Positions 9,830 to 21,146 of a DNA stretch of 26,227 bases are shown here, in pieces. The stretch comes from Syncephalis plumigaleata (taxonomy: Eukaryota > Zoopagomycota > Zoopagomycetes > Zoopagales > Piptocephalidaceae). Below the pieces are notes generated by a model. The model saw only the letters and a list, made by a program, of their open reading frames with translations, had not been told where the DNA came from and did not search any database. Made by a program: the position numbers and the translations under genes. The DNA lies in the NCBI GenBank assembly GCA_025201365.1, contig JAIXMF010000180.1, forward strand, positions 1 through 26,227. Direction: 5' to 3'. Position 1 is the first letter of the stretch. Each line of letters starts with the position of its first letter.

Positions 9830-10319
9830 AATTACTCGTTTATTAACTATGTTACAACAAAGGATGGTAAAGTGTAGCTTATATGGAATATAAATGATAA
9901 ACAATTGAAACCGCATTTTCTTTTTTGTTTTGTTTTTATACTTTCTTCTTTCATTGAACTTTTTATCTCATATACCTCTACTTATATAGCTTCTAACTGT
10001 ATATACATACATATTATAAATATTCATGTAAATTGTACATATCTCCTACCTTGTAACAACACATTGAAAGATATCATACTCGATATAAGCAACCAAATAA
10101 CTCGCAACATCTTACCTACAAAATATCGTGCACTGATATAGTTTGCACTACAAACATCTCTCCTAATAAAAGAACAAGCACTGTCGGCAACATTAAGTGA
10201 GACCGTTTCTAAAGCTACTTAGTAACTTGATATTGGTGACTTTTACTTATAGACTAAGTAAATATCACTACTTCCTATTCTTCTCCTTTGGCGTCTATTT
10301 CAATTTAACTGCAGCGATT
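9830..10319. promoter_or_regulatory. Divergent promoter region between SNRNP35 and the MGNEES gene
   Basis: A 490-base AT-rich interval between two genes transcribed away from each other, so it should hold both promoters. Open frames in it are low complexity. The sequence TTTAACTGCAG ending at about 10314, just before the 10320 ATG, looks like a branch site plus acceptor, so a 5'UTR intron is possible. Confidence 0.45.
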
Positions 10320-10817
10320 ATGGGTAACGAAGAATCTAAGAGACAAAAAGCCGCGGAAAACGGCGAAGTAAAAAAAGCCCTAAAGTTCTTCGGGAAACTA
10401 GCTATATGTGTCGTGGCTGGTAAAGCGTTAGATCCATTTAACTCTTTAATGTTTGGATGCGTACTTTATGTTGAAGCGCGGCGTATTCAGGAAAGCACTG
10501 ACGATGAAGACATGAAAGAATTCTTAGATTTTATCGCCGATTGTGGTAAAGACATAGCTATGGATGGTCTTATCGGTGTAGTTGCAACGTGTATACCAAA
10601 GGAAGCTGTAGGTCGTGTCGATAAATTGATAGCCCAACAAAAAGGAAAGACTGGCAAGGCCAAGTTTTATAAAATGATTGCTAGAATAATAGAAAAACTA
10701 AAAACATATGATGACGTTAAGAATAACCTTAAAATATTAAAGGATCTTGGTAAGCATATACTTCATAAACAAAAAGGCATTGCTTCCGATCCCAATTGCA
10801 AGTATTGCAATTCATAA
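10320..10817 (+). CDS. Orphan 165-residue protein with N-myristoylation motif
   Basis: I do not recognise the family. The ATG at 10320 was chosen because it gives MGNEESKRQK, a textbook N-myristoyltransferase substrate start (Gly2, Ser6, Lys7), and is the first ATG of the frame. Upstream in-frame sequence has no ATG. The protein is helix-prone, Lys-rich and mixed with hydrophobic stretches (LAICVVAGKALDPFNSLMFG at about 28-47; MDGLIGVVATCIP at about 81-93), but no segment is a clear membrane span. The C-terminus ends with a CKYC pair. Expected location: cytosolic face of a membrane through myristate and the basic KRQK patch; this is inference. Base use is more A/T-rich (many AAA, ATA, TTA codons) than in the neighbouring genes. 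No introns in the coding part. AATAAA at 10820-10825 follows the stop at once. Confidence 0.75.
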   Translation: MGNEESKRQKAAENGEVKKALKFFGKLAICVVAGKALDPFNSLMFGCVLYVEARRIQESTDDEDMKEFLDFIADCGKDIAMDGLIGVVATCIPKEAVGRVDKLIAQQKGKTGKAKFYKMIARIIEKLKTYDDVKNNLKILKDLGKHILHKQKGIASDPNCKYCNS

Positions 10818-10819
10818 AG

Positions 10820-10825
10820 AATAAA
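10820..10825 (+). terminator. Candidate poly(A) signal of the MGNEES gene
   Basis: AATAAA three bases after the stop codon, with a second copy near 10863-10868. The second is at a more usual distance for a 3'UTR. Confidence 0.35.
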
Positions 10826-11073
10826 CGTACAGCTCACTACATTGAAAGTATTAGTTCATATGAATAAATACTAAATGTATATATGGGATATAGCTTAGAT
10901 TGGTAATGTTGCATCACTACCTATAATGTGGTAAGGTGTAAATTACATTGAATATGAATCGGGCAAATTGAAATTGGAAAAAAATAACTTTTTTCTTTTT
11001 TTCACTTTCATCGTAGCTAAAGTACTGGCATTGACATAGTTGTTCGCATTTATATTATAACAACAGTATTAAT

Positions 11074-13044
11074 ATGGTGGAGAAAAAGATTGAAGTAGAG
11101 CCGGACAACGAAGAAGTGTCGTTGGCAGTAGCCACTGAAGAGACGAAACGAAAGAAGCAGGGTAGTCGTAAAGGAAAGAAAAACTGGCGTAAAAATATCG
11201 ATATTGGCGATGTGGAAGAGGGTCTTGCCGAACTAGTTACCGAGGAAATTGAAGGGTACGTTGCTTACTAGTAGTAGTATTTTGCAATAGGAAATGTGCT
11301 TACCATTCGAATAGTGGCAAGATACACGAGCGTAAAGATGATGATTTGTTCACTGTTGATGTTATGGGCGACGAGAAATGTAGGTAGCATACACGATACA
11401 GATCTACGTTAACTAATCGATCATTGCTTAGCTAATCGTAAGGCGAGTAAGGAAACAAAGAAGCTACGCGTGGATCAAATATTGGAGAAACGCTCGCATG
11501 TTGCCGCGCCATTGTCTCGTGTCGTAGTAAAGGAATCGGTAGCCTCGGAGGTTGAGACGAATCGTATCAACGACATAGCCAAGCGTATTAAGGCAGGCGA
11601 TATCAAGCGAGAAACACGTAGAGGGCGTAAGAAGAAGCGCGAGGAAGCGAAAGGAAAAAAAATAGCCGAGTTTGACTTGTGGGACAATGCTGGCACACTT
11701 AAAGGTATGAATGTTTGCTCATTATGAATGGACTACAATCTAATGACGTGTATTCTAGAGGTGAAGCAGGAACCAAAGCTCATAGACATCAATGCCATCC
11801 CTACTCCTGTAGCTGCACAGGTATGACTGATATGAGTGAGAGAATGTAACATAATGTAACATTCGTGTGTTGTTTACAATAGATGCCTGCCAGCATGGGA
11901 CGTAATCGAGTACAAATGGAAGCGGTCAAGGTTAGTCATCCAGGTGCTTCCTATCGACCAACAGATGATGAACACAAGGTAATGAGGCATGAATAGCATA
12001 GAAGATATCGTTTGTCATATTAATCGATATATATATATATAGGAATTGTTAGCGGAACGACATGGTGCCATTAAACGACATACACGAGCGGAAAAAGCTA
12101 TCAATGCTAAGCTAGCTTATCCAAGTCATTGGGATGATGAAAAAGAGGATGAAGAGGATAGCACTGATGAAGAGGAGCAGAATGAGGTAAAGTATAGCTA
12201 ATAGCATAAGTATTAGCAACAATAGTAATAATGATGATGGCAATAGGATAATGAAAATGCGGAAGCAATCAAACGTAAAGAAGCAAAGAGAAAGACCAAG
12301 GCTCAGCGTAATCGAGAAAAACGTCAACGAGAAATGGTAATTTACGCGTCGAGTTATTATACCATTATCTAATGTGTGTATGTCATTGCATTTGTAGGAA
12401 ATGCAAGCAGCTGAATCAAGAAAGAAGAAAAAGATCAATAAGCAACTAGGACGGTAAATGACTGACTGTTTTCCATGTCATTACATTTACTAAATTGCTA
12501 TTGTATAGATTAAATGAAATCAAACAAGAAGTCGAGGTAGAAGAGAAAGAACATGAGAAACGAGTAGAGGAACGTAAGAAGCAGCGTGAATTGGAAGCAG
12601 TTCAACCTAAAAAGAAATTGGGCAAACGAAGGTAGATGGCGTAATTGATGAGGATAGATTGTTACACGTTGACTAACGCATAAATGAATGTACTTCTTTA
12701 GCGTCCCACAAGCACTAGTGCAAGTGCAGAAAGTGGAGGATTTAACCGATTCACTACGTAGACTAAAGGTAAATGCAATAGTGTGGTCAATTCTAATGGA
12801 CCTAGTACTAACTGTACTGTGCTATTTCAGACGGAGGGTAATTTATTACGAGATCGCTACCATAGTTTATTAGAGCGTAATGTTATTGAACCACGTGTAC
12901 GCGTTGGGTAAGTCGTACTAAATACTCATCCTTATGTACACTTTTAGCTAATGCTCGTAAACGAATAATGTACAACAACGTAGACAACGTCGTAAATATA
13001 AGCGTAAGGTATATGAGAAGCCATCGTTCCGCAACTTTGTATAG
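11074..13044 (+). CDS. NOP53: Ribosome biogenesis protein NOP53, twelve exons
   Basis: Nucleolar 60S assembly factor that recruits the exosome helicase Mtr4 to pre-60S particles for 7S/ITS2 processing. Exons: 11074-11255, 11315-11379, 11432-11704, 11759-11820, 11883-11978, 12043-12186, 12247-12336, 12398-12453, 12509-12631, 12702-12768, 12831-12907, 12984-13044; 1296 bases, 431 residues. Family marks: SRKGKKNWRKNIDIGDVEEG near the N-terminus, LFTVD at residues 72-76 matching the arch-interacting motif (LFx[V/I]D) that binds Mtr4, SHPGASYRPT, long Lys/Arg/Glu helices, and the C-terminal block [31 protein letters not shown]. Introns are mostly 50-75 bases. The exon 12 acceptor at 12982-12983 is the only nearby AG that keeps frame; an earlier TTTTAG would hit a stop. 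Convergent with the SAM gene. AATAAA at 13126-13131. Confidence 0.93.
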
Positions 13045-13799
13045 GAATGATCACACTATTGGAATAGAGTTATGGCGGCATCGAAACATTCATATCTATA
13101 TATCGTTTGAACTACGTAATTTAATAATAAAATTTATGCTGGAATGAATCAAAGTATTGCTATGACGTGAAGAAGAATGACGCTGTAAATGATGTAAATG
13201 AAACAAAGAAAGATAAAAATAATATTAGATAGAGAAGGTGAACAAGTAGCAAAAGAATAGCTAGAAGAATTAAAAAAGAAGCAGAAGAAGAGGAGGAAGG
13301 ATAAAAAGACAAACGAGTATAGTTGGTATGAAGGCATACGCACATATAGAGAGAGAGAGGAAGAGATACTCATGCTAAAGATATTGGATTCAAGCGATTA
13401 GAAAGAAGGGAAATCTCGCAAACTGAAGGTGCGGGCAAAATAAAGATTGCTGCCTGCGCAATAATAACACTACTCACGCACATACTCACTACTCAAAATG
13501 ATGAGTAGTACAGTAATGTGGTACTTCTTTTGTAGTGTATCAATATCAAGAGTGAGAGACTTGACTAGAAAGACAAAATATCCATTAGCTTATGAAGAAT
13601 CGAATCGGACTGAATCGAATGAAAGAAGAAGAGGAAGAAAAGGAAGGAGGGAAGGAGGGAAGGAAGAGTATGACATTGAGCCATAATGATATGCTTCTAC
13701 TAGATGAATAAGACTATAGTAAAAGATATCTCTATAGGAGGGATAAAAAGGGAACGCATATGTCCAGATATACAATGTTAATATTAGCTGATGATCCAT
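13045..13799. other. Convergent spacer between NOP53 and the SAM-domain gene
   Basis: No gene is supported. It is strongly purine-rich on the + strand (GAAGAA and GGAAGG units near 13250-13310 and 13610-13670), so short open frames appear on both strands as poly-basic or poly-hydrophobic artefacts. It contains the 3' signals of both flanking genes. Confidence 0.5.
13126..13131 (+). terminator. Candidate poly(A) signal of NOP53
   Basis: AATAAA about 80 bases after the NOP53 stop, in an AT-rich stretch. Sequence match only. Confidence 0.4.
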
Positions 13800-16201
13800 C
13801 TACTCGGCAGTCTCCGAGATGGGTTCATTAATGACACCGAGGGATTCCTCCGACCTGTGTTGAGTAAGCGAGATCTTGTTAAGCGTACCTATTGTACGTA
13901 TATAGTAAAAAAGATAATGGTAAGTTTCTTCTGTTGGATGATACTCGACTAGTCATTGCCATGCTGCTAGTCGCGGCATTGTATGGAGCACTACACTTAC
14001 CGGTGGATTTACTCTTGTTGAGTGTTTTGTTGCCCGACTCGCTGATGGAGTTGCTATCCGAGCGTAACTTCTGCTTTGACAATCGACGTAGAGTAGAGGC
14101 ACGATTCTCCGCTACTTGCACTGTACCAGGCTTAATTCGCGACTTTGAAGTGACAGATGGCAAGGGTGTCACGACGGTTGGTTTACGTGCCGCCTTGATC
14201 TGTTCCTCGAGTGACCACGATGTAACGAATGGTGGTGGTGAGGTTGGTGTTTTTGGACGTCTATATATACATATATATATATCTAGTCAATATGATGATA
14301 CGCTGTAGATCAATTACTACACTGAATACTTACGCATTCTTTGCTATACGAGCACGTGCGGCAGATGTCTTTGTCTCGCGTGGATGATTATCTATGATAG
14401 CATATCATCGTTAAGTAAACTATTACTCATGACATTGTAACCACTTACCCGATGATAGTGTACGTGTGATGGACATGGAACGTGAATGACGCACCGATGG
14501 CGTACGAGAGGGTGCCGGTGTCGTGGCAGGCGTGGATGCCGCAGTGGAAGCCACCGAAGAAGCTGGCGAATACCGAGGTAGCTCCATTGCTGCAAGTGCT
14601 AGTTTCAGACTTGCTTCTACCGCGATACTAATCTCGGCCATATGTTCCGCGGATAAGCTACGCGAATGAATGGCAAATCGTTCTAATATATATTATTAGG
14701 TGGTTAGCATCGCAATATCAATGTCTATCTCATCTATCCACTATCCTTAGAGGATTTTTATTGTCCTTCATATACTTACCCTGTATGGCCGCTAGTAGTT
14801 TTAGCGAACGACCCACCGTCAAACCAAGTGCACGTAGTCCCTCCATAGTAGCCACTTGTAGTACCTCCCAGTCTAGCATATCCTCATTGGCAAACTGTCT
14901 CGTTTGTTCCATCGATAATCCGTGTGATTGTAGCCAGTCGGCTATTTCCTCCTCCTCGCTAGTTAGCACGCGTTCACACTTGTCATTAACGATTGTTTCC
15001 TGTGAATCGGTGCGACCGTTAAGCGATAAACTACCAAGGGACATGGCATCGACCGGTAGACTAGGCAATGCGATATCATCTGATTTCTGCAATAAACGCG
15101 GGCTTTCTTTACGTTCTAATGATCGCGCATGGATGAGTATTGATTAAATGATGCTACTCTAGAATACAGTTCATTGATTTCATCACTTACCTGGTGATGG
15201 TGGTACTGCTACTGTTGCTGCTTGAGATAATGGTAATGACGATGATGATCCATGTGATTGCATCACGTGAACAGCCTCATTAGATCCGGTGGCACGTAGG
15301 GCAGCAGTGTAGGTTGACACCAATGGTGAAGCTGGTCCATAGCTAGACACTGGACTTACAGGTCCACTTGGTGTGGCATTGGATGCACGCTCACTGTCAC
15401 TATCGCCGTCCGAGCCAACTTCCCGTAAGGCAAAGTAGAGTTTTGGCAATGCAGTGGCCTCAGGAGCTGCTGTAGTTTTATCAGGTAAATCCGTAGACGA
15501 TTGTTCCTCAACCTCATGACTGACACTGCTACTACTAATGGTGGCATCCTCTTTAGCATTCTTATCTTTACGATCACTGTCATTACTATGCTCGCTAATA
15601 TTGTCATTATCATTATCGTCTTCGTCAATGCCACCATTATCACTATAATATTTCACATCTTCATCATCGTCATCTTCATCATCATTATCTTCTGGGATGG
15701 CGGGTGGCGAGGGCAAGGCCTTGAGTTCGAGTAATTTAAGCGTGTCCTCGTCGATGCTGATCATACTAAGAGTGCGCGCACGTCTTGGTTTAGTGTCTGC
15801 GGTATTCTCGGCCGCAGCAGTCAGAATGTTGATGAGTTCTCGATTCTACATCATGCAAAGGCCGTCACATGCAAGTGTGCACACAACCAATCATCGTTAG
15901 TCAACAAATATGTATCAAGTTGAATGGTGGTGATGGTGGTGCAAGTATGCTATCACCACCAATACACTCGTAGCATAGTGAAAATGGATCACTTACCGAT
16001 TTGTCTTCTACGTCGTTAATGTCGTGGTCCTGTGTTACCATTACCGCATTATTATCGATTGAACAGAATGATCGTCAAGTTTCGATTGTCACTTACCTTA
16101 CAGAGTTGCAGCAATTCGGAACGAGTCATAAAGTCAAGTTCATCCACAGGTATCTGTGACATCGACTCGATGATATTCTGAGCTAAGCGTGACATTAACA
16201 T
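13800..16201 (-). CDS. SAM-domain protein with acidic and Ser/Thr-rich disordered regions, eight exons
   Basis: Likely an intracellular adaptor or signalling protein; the orthologue is not recognised. Exons on the minus strand: 16097-16201, 15997-16029, 15191-15845, 14780-15115, 14449-14682, 14334-14391, 14001-14260, 13800-13888; 1770 bases, 589 residues, all junctions in frame. Order: a conserved-looking N-terminal helix pair (IIESMSQIPVDELDFMTRSE, then NRELINILTAAAEN); an acidic tract coded by GAT/GAA repeats (EDNDDEDDDDED at about residue 100); a Ser-rich linker; a SAM domain at about 318-377 (IADWLQSHGLSMEQ through EGLRALGLTVGRSLKLLAAI); a short helical segment (ISIAVEASLKLALAAMEL); then a Ser/Thr/Pro/Arg-rich tail with many basophilic-kinase-like sites. 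Exon 2 is a 33-base microexon whose skipping would keep frame; it is the least certain part of the model. The start at 16201 is the first Met of the frame; a second Met lies two codons later. Confidence 0.85.
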
Positions 16202-18515
16202 GATGGATAATCTACTGAATTGCAAATGACTACAAGTGGGAAATCAACCGAGAAACAGATGGCGTAGAAGGTATAGAAGAGAACACTGCTAATATTGAAT
16301 AATTAGTAGGTTTTCAATACTCCAGATAGCCAGGAGGTTGTACGATGTAGCAGTGAATTATTATTATTGTATTGTATTGTATTGTTATTATTGTTCTCCT
16401 CGCGTGTGTATGAGTGTTTAAGCAATCAATCCTATAGTAGAGTAGTAAAGTAAGACTAGCACCTATCAACGTAAGATGCTAATACAGAAATATAAAGATA
16501 ACAAACAAACAAATAGAGAGTGACGAGAGATAGATAAAAGATGGTTAAAGGTGTTTGAGGCCAGTTGTTGCGCAATAGAATGGTTTTAAAACGAAATAAT
16601 GTGAAAGACGACAAAGACGAAGACAGCGATGGCAGCGCGTGTGGAAACAAGGTGAAAAGGATGGAATGCTGCGGTCACGATAGCCACAACGTGTGTGTGC
16701 GTATGTGTGCGTGTGCGTGCTTGTATGTGTTATCGCAACACTTTTCGAAAGATAGAAAGCAAAGACAAGTGGGATGTGTGTTAATGCAACTGAAAAGACA
16801 TGTACGAATGCAGGCCGTGCACCACGCGTGCATATCATTCTCAATGAATGTAAGAATGGAGAACAACACACGCCTCTCTCATCTCAATTGTATCGCCAAG
16901 CGTGTCAACTCCGCCATCTAAGCAATACCGCAAATGGTCAAGCGAATGGCCTATTTGGCGAATGCATTTTGTATTACGGGTCCATTCTATCCTTTCCTCT
17001 CCTTTCTTGTGGTTCGTGGGCTTTCCCTTGACATAGCAACAATACAAAATCGTATACTCTCATTTCCTTTTTGTGTGGACCGACTAAGCACCTCTTCATG
17101 GGGGTGGAACACAAAGATGATCACTTGAGAGAGCAATGCTGCCAATACTGCCGAGCATGCCATAGTTCACATTGCAATACGCGTGTTTAACACCATTGAA
17201 CAACATGGGCGAGCAATACCCTGAAAACCTAACCGCCCAGCCCTATAGTTCCAGTTTGCCTAGCGGGTTCATAGAACACTCATGTGATGTGTGCGTAGTC
17301 TCATGTTTATTTTTCACAAGTGGAATTAGTCAATACGAATGACATTAGAGTGAGAATGATGTGGCAGTATGGCATGGATCATAATGTTGTTGCTGATGAT
17401 GTTGATGATGCTGCTGATGCTGCTGATGGTGATGGTGATGGCGACTATTCCGGTTACTCGACGCCATGCTGCAAGCCATGATGACGGGTAAACGCGTTGG
17501 GCACATGGCAGCTGTCGTGTTGCTCCCATTCATTAAACGCAATATTACGCTTCTATAGAAGTTGTAGTCGTTCTAGTAATGATGTGCACTTGTGCTTATT
17601 CACTTGGAATATTTGCCTTGTATGGACTCGTGGTCATTGCCTAGTATAGAAATTATCGAGACAATATTTTTCTCTTTTTTTTACTATTGATCGACAATGA
17701 TCCATTTATAAATGGCTTAAAGAGGCATTTGCTTATTGATCTCTTTATGAATACATTCACGTCTATGTCAATAACCGATCAACTTATTCAATAATAATAA
17801 TAATAATAATGTATAATAATCACGCAAGCAACACGTTATAGTGTGCTGAAATGGCACACGAAAGTGAATACAGCATGAATTGAATGTACAATAACAACAA
17901 TGATAGTGATAGTGATCATGCACATGATTAACATCATCTATTTTCTACTAGAACGACGATAATGATGATGCATCAATTACTCAATGTACGTATACTCATT
18001 AAGTCTTACATTCTATTCATACGTGTTTAATCGCAATGGTTGATTATCCTATTATAATCATTGACTCGCTTTACTAATCACTATTATTAAATTACACACA
18101 CACGCATATATAAACAAGTATCTATTTACTAACTGACTATTTATACCTGCATAATCATGAGAATACTAGTCAATTGAGTAACATCTGTACGACGAATCAA
18201 CTTGTACACTGCTTGTACTAGTGTGCTCTATTATTCATTAATGCAATGATATAAAGAGAAAAGAAAGATAACCCCTGAATTTGCTTTGATCAATTTCATC
18301 ATCATTATCATTGTCGCCATGATTATTATTTTACGAAATATGCACCTTGTACATGGACATCTATGAATGGAAACTATCTCAGTTGCATTGGCTACTACTT
18401 GATTTGTCGGTCCGTTGTAACTGTACACACACACACACGCGCGCGCATAGTCTATGATGTTGTCACGCCCTTAGCTATGTGCACCTCTTAGTTGACTGGC
18501 TGACGTCTACACTCC

Positions 18516-18541
18516 CTCGTTATTCTCGCTTTAACGAGAAT
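18516..18541. repeat. Overlapping short inverted repeats (two mutually exclusive hairpins)
   Basis: CTCGTTA (18516-18522) pairs with TAACGAG (18532-18538). ATTCTCG (18522-18528) pairs with CGAGAAT (18535-18541). The two 7-bp stems share bases and cannot form together. Confidence 0.6.
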
Positions 18542-21111
18542 GAAATGGCCTTTGGTTGCATTGGATGAATCGTCATGCCATGACTCACGTGTTCAACTGC
18601 ATTCACATCCATGAACACGGAAATGGGAGTGCCCTTTTTATAGCATCGATGAATGGTGCCCATTTACGACATGGCTAGCAATATCCCAATCCATATTATC
18701 ACGCTCTATCGCTGTCACTTGTCATCATCATTACTATTATTGGCGGTGGTGGTGACTAATCAATTCTCCATCTATCCATTGACACGTTGTTAATATTAAC
18801 CATTATTGACAAAAAAAGTGAACGAGCTATTAGGATACTGCCACACAATTCACTAGTATATATACGTATAAATATTTGCTAGTGTATAACGACAGTTGGA
18901 TAGTAAACTGGTGTTAGGATAGGGCATTCCCCTTGGCTGCAAGTGTGTGATTCAATCAAACGTCGTCATTAAGGAACAAGGAGAGCGAGAAAGAGAAAAG
19001 AGGAGAAAACCACTGTCATCGAACCTAAAAAAAACACCAATGGTCGATTGCACTGCGGTAGCATGAACGAGTGTGAATGAACGTGTAAACAAGTATATCC
19101 ACACTGTTAGTACTACTTTCTGGTTTTTTACGTCTCTCTCGGCATTGTCAAGTGATTCCATCCTGTTCTGATCCTTACCACCATTGCTTCTTTCTTTCTT
19201 CTTTCCTCTTCTTTTCCTTGATTCTTTGCAATTATTAAGCGTTGCATAAGCTTCGTTCTCCTTGATCAAAGAAGATAACCAACAACAAGCATATCATTTC
19301 TATTTGTTGCTTATTAGCTAGTTTGATCTTGTTCTATTCGATCAACAACCTACAACAGATTAAGCTTGCTAATAACTACCCTACTAATTTTATAATCATC
19401 ATCATCATCATCATCAACATCAACAACATCATCATTATCATTGTCAAACTCATCATCGTCATCATCATCATCATAAGACTGCGTTGGCTGCTTGCTGTGC
19501 TGGTGGCTGTGCCCCTTTCGATCGTGTATTCCCTCTCCGCACCACTCGCTTTTTCCATTCTCGTACTTTGCTTTTATCTTGCTATTTTACTCTATTGACG
19601 GTTTTTCTCTTTGAAAAAAATTGACTTTTCCTGTGTCTCACTGTGTTTATTCTCCCTCTCCTTCCTTTCATCTTCTACTACGTCTGTATTGTTGTCGTCA
19701 GTATATCTATCTATTTGTCATTCTATCTATTTATATATACAGAGAGAGTTGTATCAAATATAAAGGTATCAACGATAACAATAACGACAACCACCACCAC
19801 CACTACCACACACTGCTAGCACACACGCATTTCGTGACGTCCTTCAACTCCTCCTCCTCCTCCTCTTTTACATTCTTTCCTTGACTCAATCTCGCTTGCT
19901 TACTTTATAACGAAGTCAGCAGTGGTTTATCTCGTATTACTGAGTCAACACGCTGAGTTCCTTTTTATTATTCCGATTTGTTGGGTTTACCGCTTTTATA
20001 CACGAATACGTCAGTGATAGCAGTTTCTCCTATTCTCTCTTCTTCCTCTTCTCTCTCTTTTTACATTCTCGTTGATATATAATCTCCGTTGTGCTGCCAA
20101 GCAGTATCCAGTGGTTGTCTGCAGACAATTATTCCGCTTTATTGTATAGCGCAACTACCACATTGTTATCGTGTTTAGTGCGCAATAGACTACCATAGAC
20201 CTGTCTATTCTTATAGTGGCTTGGCTACACTCTTTCTCTGTCTCTGTCTCTGTCTCTAGCCCTCTGTCTTTCTTTATTTTATTTATATTTATTTATTTAA
20301 CTGCCTATCTATCTAGTATTGTCTAGGTAGGTGAGATTTGTTACGGTAAACGACTTTACGTAGGTGAATTCCCCTTCGTCTCCACGCCATACCCTTATCT
20401 ATTTACCTTACATTGTGTACGGGTGTACGGGTGTATGTGTGTGTGTGTGCTTGTCCACCTGATCACCTTCATAACAAATTACTCTCTATTCCTTTTCACG
20501 CTTGTCACCTGACTTGTGGATCCTTGTCCTTTATACTACCGGAAAAAAGAAGTCTACTGTGGTTAGTATTGCTCTTATTATTATTGTTATTGTTATTGTT
20601 ATCATCGACTATTACAAACCGATGTTTACTTTGTCCTGAATAATTTATCGCTTAATCTCTTGCTTTCTTCTTCCCTTGCTCTCTTGCTCTCTCTATCGAA
20701 TATTAATATATACTATCGTATTATTGTTATTTGCGCACTATTTTATTATCGTTTCTCATTCCTATTCCCTTTCGGTCAACCATTTATTTATTCTATCCTA
20801 TTCAACACAGTGTTGTACGTTTCAAACTGCCATCACCTATCATTTTGATTTGTATCTAGTGTCATCCTCGCTTATTCATTCAACGAGTCGAGCACGACTT
20901 CATTGTAGGATACTCTTGTGCGTGTGTGTGTGTGTGTGTACACTTGGTAAGTTGGTTGGTTGGCCCTTGTTAGCACTGATACCAACCATTCCCTTCCTAA
21001 TCGATAGACAGATATATAATCAACTCATTAGTTGTTACGCTATTGAATCATCATCATCATCGCCATCATCATTTATCTCCGGTCTTCTTTTAGAAGCCAT
21101 ACACCCACACA

Positions 21112-21146
21112 CTTCATACTTCATACTTCATACGTCATACGTCATT
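21112..21146. repeat. Heptamer tandem array, five copies
   Basis: CTTCATA three times, then CGTCATA and CGTCATT, giving five 7-base units with a T-to-G change in the last two. It lies in non-coding DNA 730 bases upstream of the RhoGEF start. Confidence 0.9.

Noticed and set aside
12949-12983. Earlier TTTTAG acceptor for the last NOP53 exon
   Set aside because: Using it creates an immediate in-frame stop; the later GTAG acceptor restores the conserved basic C-terminus.
16565-16921. 118-residue open frame, Lys/Asp then Cys-rich
   Set aside because: The Cys-rich part comes from a TGTG/CGTG repeat; no splice partners or family match.
17221-17290. Possible tRNA-like stretch (GCGGGTTCATAG)
   Set aside because: No matching acceptor stem, anticodon arm or A box could be drawn.
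19214-19885. TTCCTTGAT (19214-19222) and TTCCTTGAC (19877-19885), matching the U12 branch-site consensus
   Set aside because: They sit in C/T-rich non-coding DNA where such strings arise by chance; no RTATCCTT donor was found upstream.
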